DNA of 8,101 bases. Origin: a bacterium (GTDB taxonomy: Bacteria > Patescibacteriota > Gracilibacteria > UBA1369 > GCA-2718715). The notes beneath the pieces were generated by a model. It had not been told where the DNA came from. It made no database searches and worked only from the letters and a program-made list of their open reading frames with translations. Position 1 is the first letter of the stretch. Each line of letters starts with the position of its first letter. The translations under genes were made by a program, and so were the position numbers. Shown piece after piece: positions 6,204-8,101 of this stretch. Location of the stretch: positions 1 to 8,101 of the forward strand of contig JAUHYY010000048.1 of the NCBI GenBank assembly GCA_030426295.1, written 5' to 3'.

Positions 6204-6917
6204 TTATAGGAATGAAGGTTCGTTTCTTTCGCCTCGTTTGTCTTGTGGTGCTAGGTATGGTGAATCAGTTTCTATTAGCTTTAATTCTGGCGGGCATGTT
6301 GCCATGATTTCTCTTAGTTCTTCGTTTTTAGGGTAGGTCGTGTTTAAGGCGAATGATGTTTTCCATCCTTGTGCCCATGCATCTTTTGCAGTTGTTGTAG
6401 AACCTGCGAAGCAGTGTAAGATTACTTTTTGAACTCCTGCAGCATTTAAAATTTCTTTGGCGTCTGGGTAGCATTCGTCAGTTTCGCGTGTATGGATGAT
6501 TATCGGTAGGTCGAATTTAACTGCTAGCTCTGCATGTCTTTTTAGGGATTCTTTTTGTACTTCTGGATCAAGTTCGTTCTTGAAGTAGTCGAGACCTGTT
6601 TCGCCTACTGCTACGACCAGGTCTGGATTTTCTGTGATTAGGTCTTCGAATCCTTCCATTGATTTGTCGGCGTCGTATGGATGGTTTCCTACTGTTGCGT
6701 ATATGAACCCAGGGTGCAGTCTTGAAAGTTCAATTGCTCTTTTTGATGACTCAAGATCGCATCCAACACATACCAAATAATCGAGTTCTTCTTTTGCTCT
6801 GGCTATTACTTCGTGACGGTCCTCGTCAAACTGTGGAAATTGAATGTGGCAATGAGAGTCAAATAATGGTAAACCTAGTTCTGGAAGCTCCGTTTCAAAA
6901 TAAAATATATCTCTCAT
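6204..6917 (-). CDS. tatD: TatD-family metal-dependent deoxyribonuclease/hydrolase, short C-terminus
   Basis: TatD proteins are cytoplasmic TIM-barrel metallo-nucleases (3'-5' exonuclease, DNA repair and turnover) of the amidohydrolase superfamily. All metal-site residues are visible: H22 and H24 in DSHCH, E106 in VGETGLD, H142 in IIHTR, H168 in LHCFAG and D218 in ETDSPYLAP. Two oddities stand out. About 18 extra residues precede the first strand (the family usually begins almost directly at the DSHCH strand), and the protein ends at RGERNEPSFL, lacking the usual final 30 or so residues with helices after NEP. Neighbouring frames do not restore that tail. The start is the only possible one: no other ATG/GTG/TTG exists between an upstream in-frame stop and the DSHCH motif. 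That ATG shares two bases with the divergent tyrA ATG. The HPPD-like gene follows 26 bp downstream, probably in the same transcript. No Shine-Dalgarno is present. Confidence 0.93.
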   Translation of the reverse strand: MRDIFYFETELPELGLPLFDSHCHIQFPQFDEDRHEVIARAKEELDYLVCVGCDLESSKRAIELSRLHPGFIYATVGNHPYDADKSMEGFEDLITENPDLVVAVGETGLDYFKNELDPEVQKESLKRHAELAVKFDLPIIIHTRETDECYPDAKEILNAAGVQKVILHCFAGSTTTAKDAWAQGWKTSFALNTTYPKNEELREIMATCPPELKLIETDSPYLAPQDKRGERNEPSFL

Positions 6918-7650
6918 GAAATCTGTAGGAATAATTGGATTTGGTTCGTTTGGTCAGTTTATGGCTAAACATTTGAAACCATATACTAAGATCACTGTAT
7001 ATGACCTAAATGACATAAGTAAAGAGGCTGAAGAAATTGGTGTTGATGCAGGTGATATTGATGATGTACTTGAGTCTGAGATTGTGATTTTGAGTATTCC
7101 GGTACAAGTTTTGGGTGGGTTTATTAAAGACATTAAAGACCGTATTAAGCCTGGCACCTTATTCATTGATGTATGTTCAGTTAAGGTTAAGCCGGTTCAG
7201 ATTATGCTTGAGCAACTACCTGAAGATGTTGATATTATTGGGAGTCACCCACTCTTTGGACCTAAAAGTGGTGCTAATGGAATTAAAGGTTTAAAGCTAG
7301 TTTTATGCAAAACTAGATGCAGTGATGAGAAATTTGAAAAGATATCAAAGTTTTTATCAGGTGAGCTAAAACTTGATGTGATGGTGCGGACTCCTGAAGA
7401 GCATGATCAAGATGTTGCATATGCTCAAGTTCTTACTCATTTTATAGCAAGAGCTTTGAATAATATGGAAATTCCACAGCTTGAACAGACAACTAAAACA
7501 TACGATCATTTAGCCGAATTGATGGACCTTTTGAGCTTGGATTCTATGGAGCTTTTTATGGCTATTCAAAAAGAGAATCCGTTTGCTGATGAAGTAAGAA
7601 AGAAGTTCCTAAAGTCATTACATGATCTAGATGACCTTGCCAATAGTTGA
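6916..7650 (+). CDS. tyrA: Prephenate/arogenate dehydrogenase (tyrosine biosynthesis)
   Basis: TyrA oxidatively decarboxylates prephenate to 4-hydroxyphenylpyruvate, or arogenate to tyrosine. The N-terminus is a Rossmann fold with GxGxxG at residues 8-13 (GFGSFG) and an acidic D30 ending the second strand, which favours NAD+ over NADP+. The signature SHPLFGPKSG (110-119) carries the conserved H111. The C-terminal helical dimerisation domain includes YAQVLTHFIARAL. At 244 residues it is a single-domain enzyme, with no fused chorismate mutase and no ACT domain, so feedback control would need another route. It resembles the short arogenate/prephenate dehydrogenase type seen in plants and some bacteria; which substrate is used cannot be told. 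Start ATG overlaps the tatD start in CATG, and TAA at 6901-6903 closes the frame upstream. Stop is TGA. The aromatic leader ORF starts 38 bp later, followed by DAHP synthase, giving a pathway cluster. Confidence 0.93.
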   Translation: MKSVGIIGFGSFGQFMAKHLKPYTKITVYDLNDISKEAEEIGVDAGDIDDVLESEIVILSIPVQVLGGFIKDIKDRIKPGTLFIDVCSVKVKPVQIMLEQLPEDVDIIGSHPLFGPKSGANGIKGLKLVLCKTRCSDEKFEKISKFLSGELKLDVMVRTPEEHDQDVAYAQVLTHFIARALNNMEIPQLEQTTKTYDHLAELMDLLSLDSMELFMAIQKENPFADEVRKKFLKSLHDLDDLANS

Positions 7651-7688
7651 TCTAATTGATAAATTAAAAATTGCATTAAATAAATCCC

Positions 7689-7817
7689 ATGCGAAAAGAA
7701 GAATCAAAAGTAAAAGTAATCGCGCTTGCGAAAGAAAATAGCAACTTGTTTGCTTGGTTTGCTTTTGGTGCTGCATTTTTCTTTTTCTACTTTTTTTACC
7801 TAAGTTGGGGCTACTGA
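7689..7817 (+). CDS. Aromatic-rich 42-residue leader peptide of the DAHP synthase gene (candidate attenuator peptide)
   Basis: This short ORF runs ATG 7689 to TGA 7815-7817. The first 19 residues are charged (MRKEESKVKVIALAKENSN). The remaining 23 hold 9 Phe, 3 Tyr and 2 Trp, including the run FFFFYFFY at residues 30-37 (codons 7776-7799), and the end is LSWGY. It lies between tyrA and the DAHP synthase gene and is directly followed by a terminator-like hairpin. This matches the layout of ribosome-stalling leader peptides such as enterobacterial PheL, though it is longer and unrelated in sequence. Its last codons (UGG GGC, 7806-7811) can pair with the terminator's left arm. No Shine-Dalgarno precedes it. 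A TTGATA at 7656-7661 could be a -35 box but I see no good -10, so cotranscription with tyrA is equally likely. The alternative is a genuine small single-pass membrane protein; the context favours a leader, and both could be true. Confidence 0.65.
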   Translation: MRKEESKVKVIALAKENSNLFAWFAFGAAFFFFYFFYLSWGY

Positions 7818-7842
7818 TAGATAATAGATGATAGATAATAAG
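7815..7842 (+). repeat. Two tandem 14-bp repeats in the loop of the proposed antiterminator
   Basis: TGATAGATAATAGA (7815-7828) is followed directly by TGATAGATAATAAG (7829-7842); the first 12 bases are identical. The first copy contains the leader ORF's TGA stop and an immediate second stop TAG. The repeats have almost no G-C pairing potential and form nearly the whole 32-nt loop between the two antiterminator arms, so they may act as an unstructured spacer. Confidence 0.8.
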
Positions 7843-7845
7843 TGC

Positions 7846-7872
7846 CCCACCAATCGAAGAAGTGGGATTTTT
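7846..7872 (+). terminator. Short hairpin plus T-run, probable intrinsic terminator/attenuator
   Basis: CCCAC (7846-7850) pairs with GTGGG (7862-7866) around an 11-nt loop, then A, then TTTTTATTT (7868-7876). The stem is only five pairs, so it is weak by E. coli standards. It is correctly oriented and sits 51 nt before the DAHP synthase start and 28 nt after the leader stop. Confidence 0.5.
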
Positions 7873-7927
7873 ATTTGTATAAAACAATCCAAAACAATAA
7901 ACTAATAACCAATTAAACCCAAATATC

Positions 7928-8101
7928 ATGATTATTGTAATGAAAAAGAATGCTCCCGAAGAGCATATACAGCATTTACTTGATGAACTAAAAGCTAAAG
8001 GACTCCAACCTATGCCACTTATTGGTACTGAAAGAGTTGTTATTGCTGTTATTGGTGATGAGAGAAAACTCTCTGAGAAGCATCTAAGAAGTATGCCGAG
8101 T
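7928..8101 (+). CDS. aroF: 3-deoxy-7-phosphoheptulonate (DAHP) synthase, N-terminal part (3' end outside window)
   Basis: Only the first 58 residues are visible. They match the N-terminal ferredoxin-like domain of the type I-beta, Thermotoga-like DAHP synthases: MIIVMKKNAPEEHIQHLLDE, then a short linker and TERVVIAVIGDERKL, comparable to the ERTVIGIIGD block of the family. In relatives this domain binds Phe/Tyr and gives allosteric feedback inhibition. The enzyme condenses phosphoenolpyruvate with erythrose-4-phosphate, the entry step of the shikimate pathway. The frame is open to the window edge. ATG 7928 fits the family N-terminus exactly. No Shine-Dalgarno is present; the 50 bases upstream are A-rich. 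Position downstream of the aromatic leader ORF and hairpin suggests control by attenuation in addition to feedback inhibition. The catalytic barrel is not in the window, so the call rests on the N-terminal domain and the tyrA context. Confidence 0.83.
   Translation, partial: MIIVMKKNAPEEHIQHLLDELKAKGLQPMPLIGTERVVIAVIGDERKLSEKHLRSMPS

Larger units (their letters stand above)
7806..7872 (+). promoter_or_regulatory. Candidate transcription attenuator (antiterminator/terminator switch) upstream of DAHP synthase
   Basis: Two mutually exclusive RNA helices can be drawn. Antiterminator: UGGGGC (7806-7811) with GCCCCA (7844-7849), six consecutive pairs, five of them G-C. Terminator: CCCAC (7846-7850) with GUGGG (7862-7866), followed by A and UUUUUAUUUG. 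They compete for bases 7846-7849. A ribosome finishing the leader ORF at stop 7815 would cover 7806-7811 and leave the terminator free to form. One stalled in the Phe/Tyr run (7776-7799) would leave 7806-7811 free to form the antiterminator. The gene switched on would be the DAHP synthase at 7928. The pairings are seen; the mechanism is inferred. Confidence 0.55.

Noticed and set aside
7875..7903. Possible aroF promoter TTGTAT-17 bp-TAAACT.
   Set aside because: Both boxes match only four of six bases in very AT-rich DNA. It is kept in mind because, if real, aroF could escape attenuation.
7627..7929. A 100-codon minus-strand reading frame antisense to the leader ORF and the tyrA end.
   Set aside because: Its hydrophobic and lysine stretches are the complement of the leader's A- and T-rich codons; it has no recognisable family and covers the regulatory region, so it looks like a shadow.
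1..8101. Recoding of UGA as glycine (Gracilibacteria/Absconditabacteria code).
   Set aside because: YggS and TyrA end at TGA where the families end, the long genes contain no internal TGA, and glycine is coded by GGN throughout.

Overview
The window is a compact, AT-rich bacterial chromosome segment with short or negative intergenic gaps. It carries mostly housekeeping genes and shows no phage, IS or CRISPR signal. Small intergenic spaces, slightly shortened versions of conserved proteins (RadA, TatD), two large unfamiliar proteins and the lack of any Shine-Dalgarno sequence suggest a streamlined lineage such as Candidate Phyla Radiation/Patescibacteria. That placement is an inference and is tentative. 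TGA acts as a normal stop: YggS, TyrA and the small leader ORF all end at TGA where expected, and glycine is encoded by GGN, so the UGA=Gly code of Gracilibacteria/Absconditabacteria does not apply.

Layout, left end: the 3' end of lgt (lipoprotein diacylglyceryl transferase) points right and abuts an oppositely oriented tRNA-Lys(CTT). Upstream of that tRNA on the same minus strand lies yggS (PLP homeostasis), which is divergent from radA (DNA repair and recombination ATPase). Middle: after radA, with its own recognisable promoter, comes an 804-residue protein that I read as a very divergent RelA/SpoT-type nucleotidyltransferase domain between long, mostly helical flanks. It converges on, and overlaps by 8 bp, a minus-strand gene for a 405-residue protein resembling 4-hydroxyphenylpyruvate dioxygenase (VOC fold). 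Upstream of that, on the minus strand, is a TatD-family nuclease gene.

Right end: tyrA (prephenate/arogenate dehydrogenase) is divergent from tatD, and the two start codons share the tetranucleotide CATG. tyrA is followed by a 42-codon ORF whose last 23 codons include 14 aromatic residues, then a hairpin with a T-run, then the start of a DAHP synthase gene, the first enzyme of aromatic amino acid synthesis.

The most interesting signal is the tyrA-aroF gap. The aromatic mini-ORF, a six-base-pair antiterminator that would involve its last codons, and a mutually exclusive terminator directly before aroF make a complete layout for ribosome-mediated transcription attenuation by Phe/Tyr/Trp supply. 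This resembles pheL-pheA of enterobacteria in logic but not in sequence. With TyrA (which makes 4-hydroxyphenylpyruvate) and an HPPD-like protein (which would consume it) nearby, the right half looks centred on aromatic metabolism.
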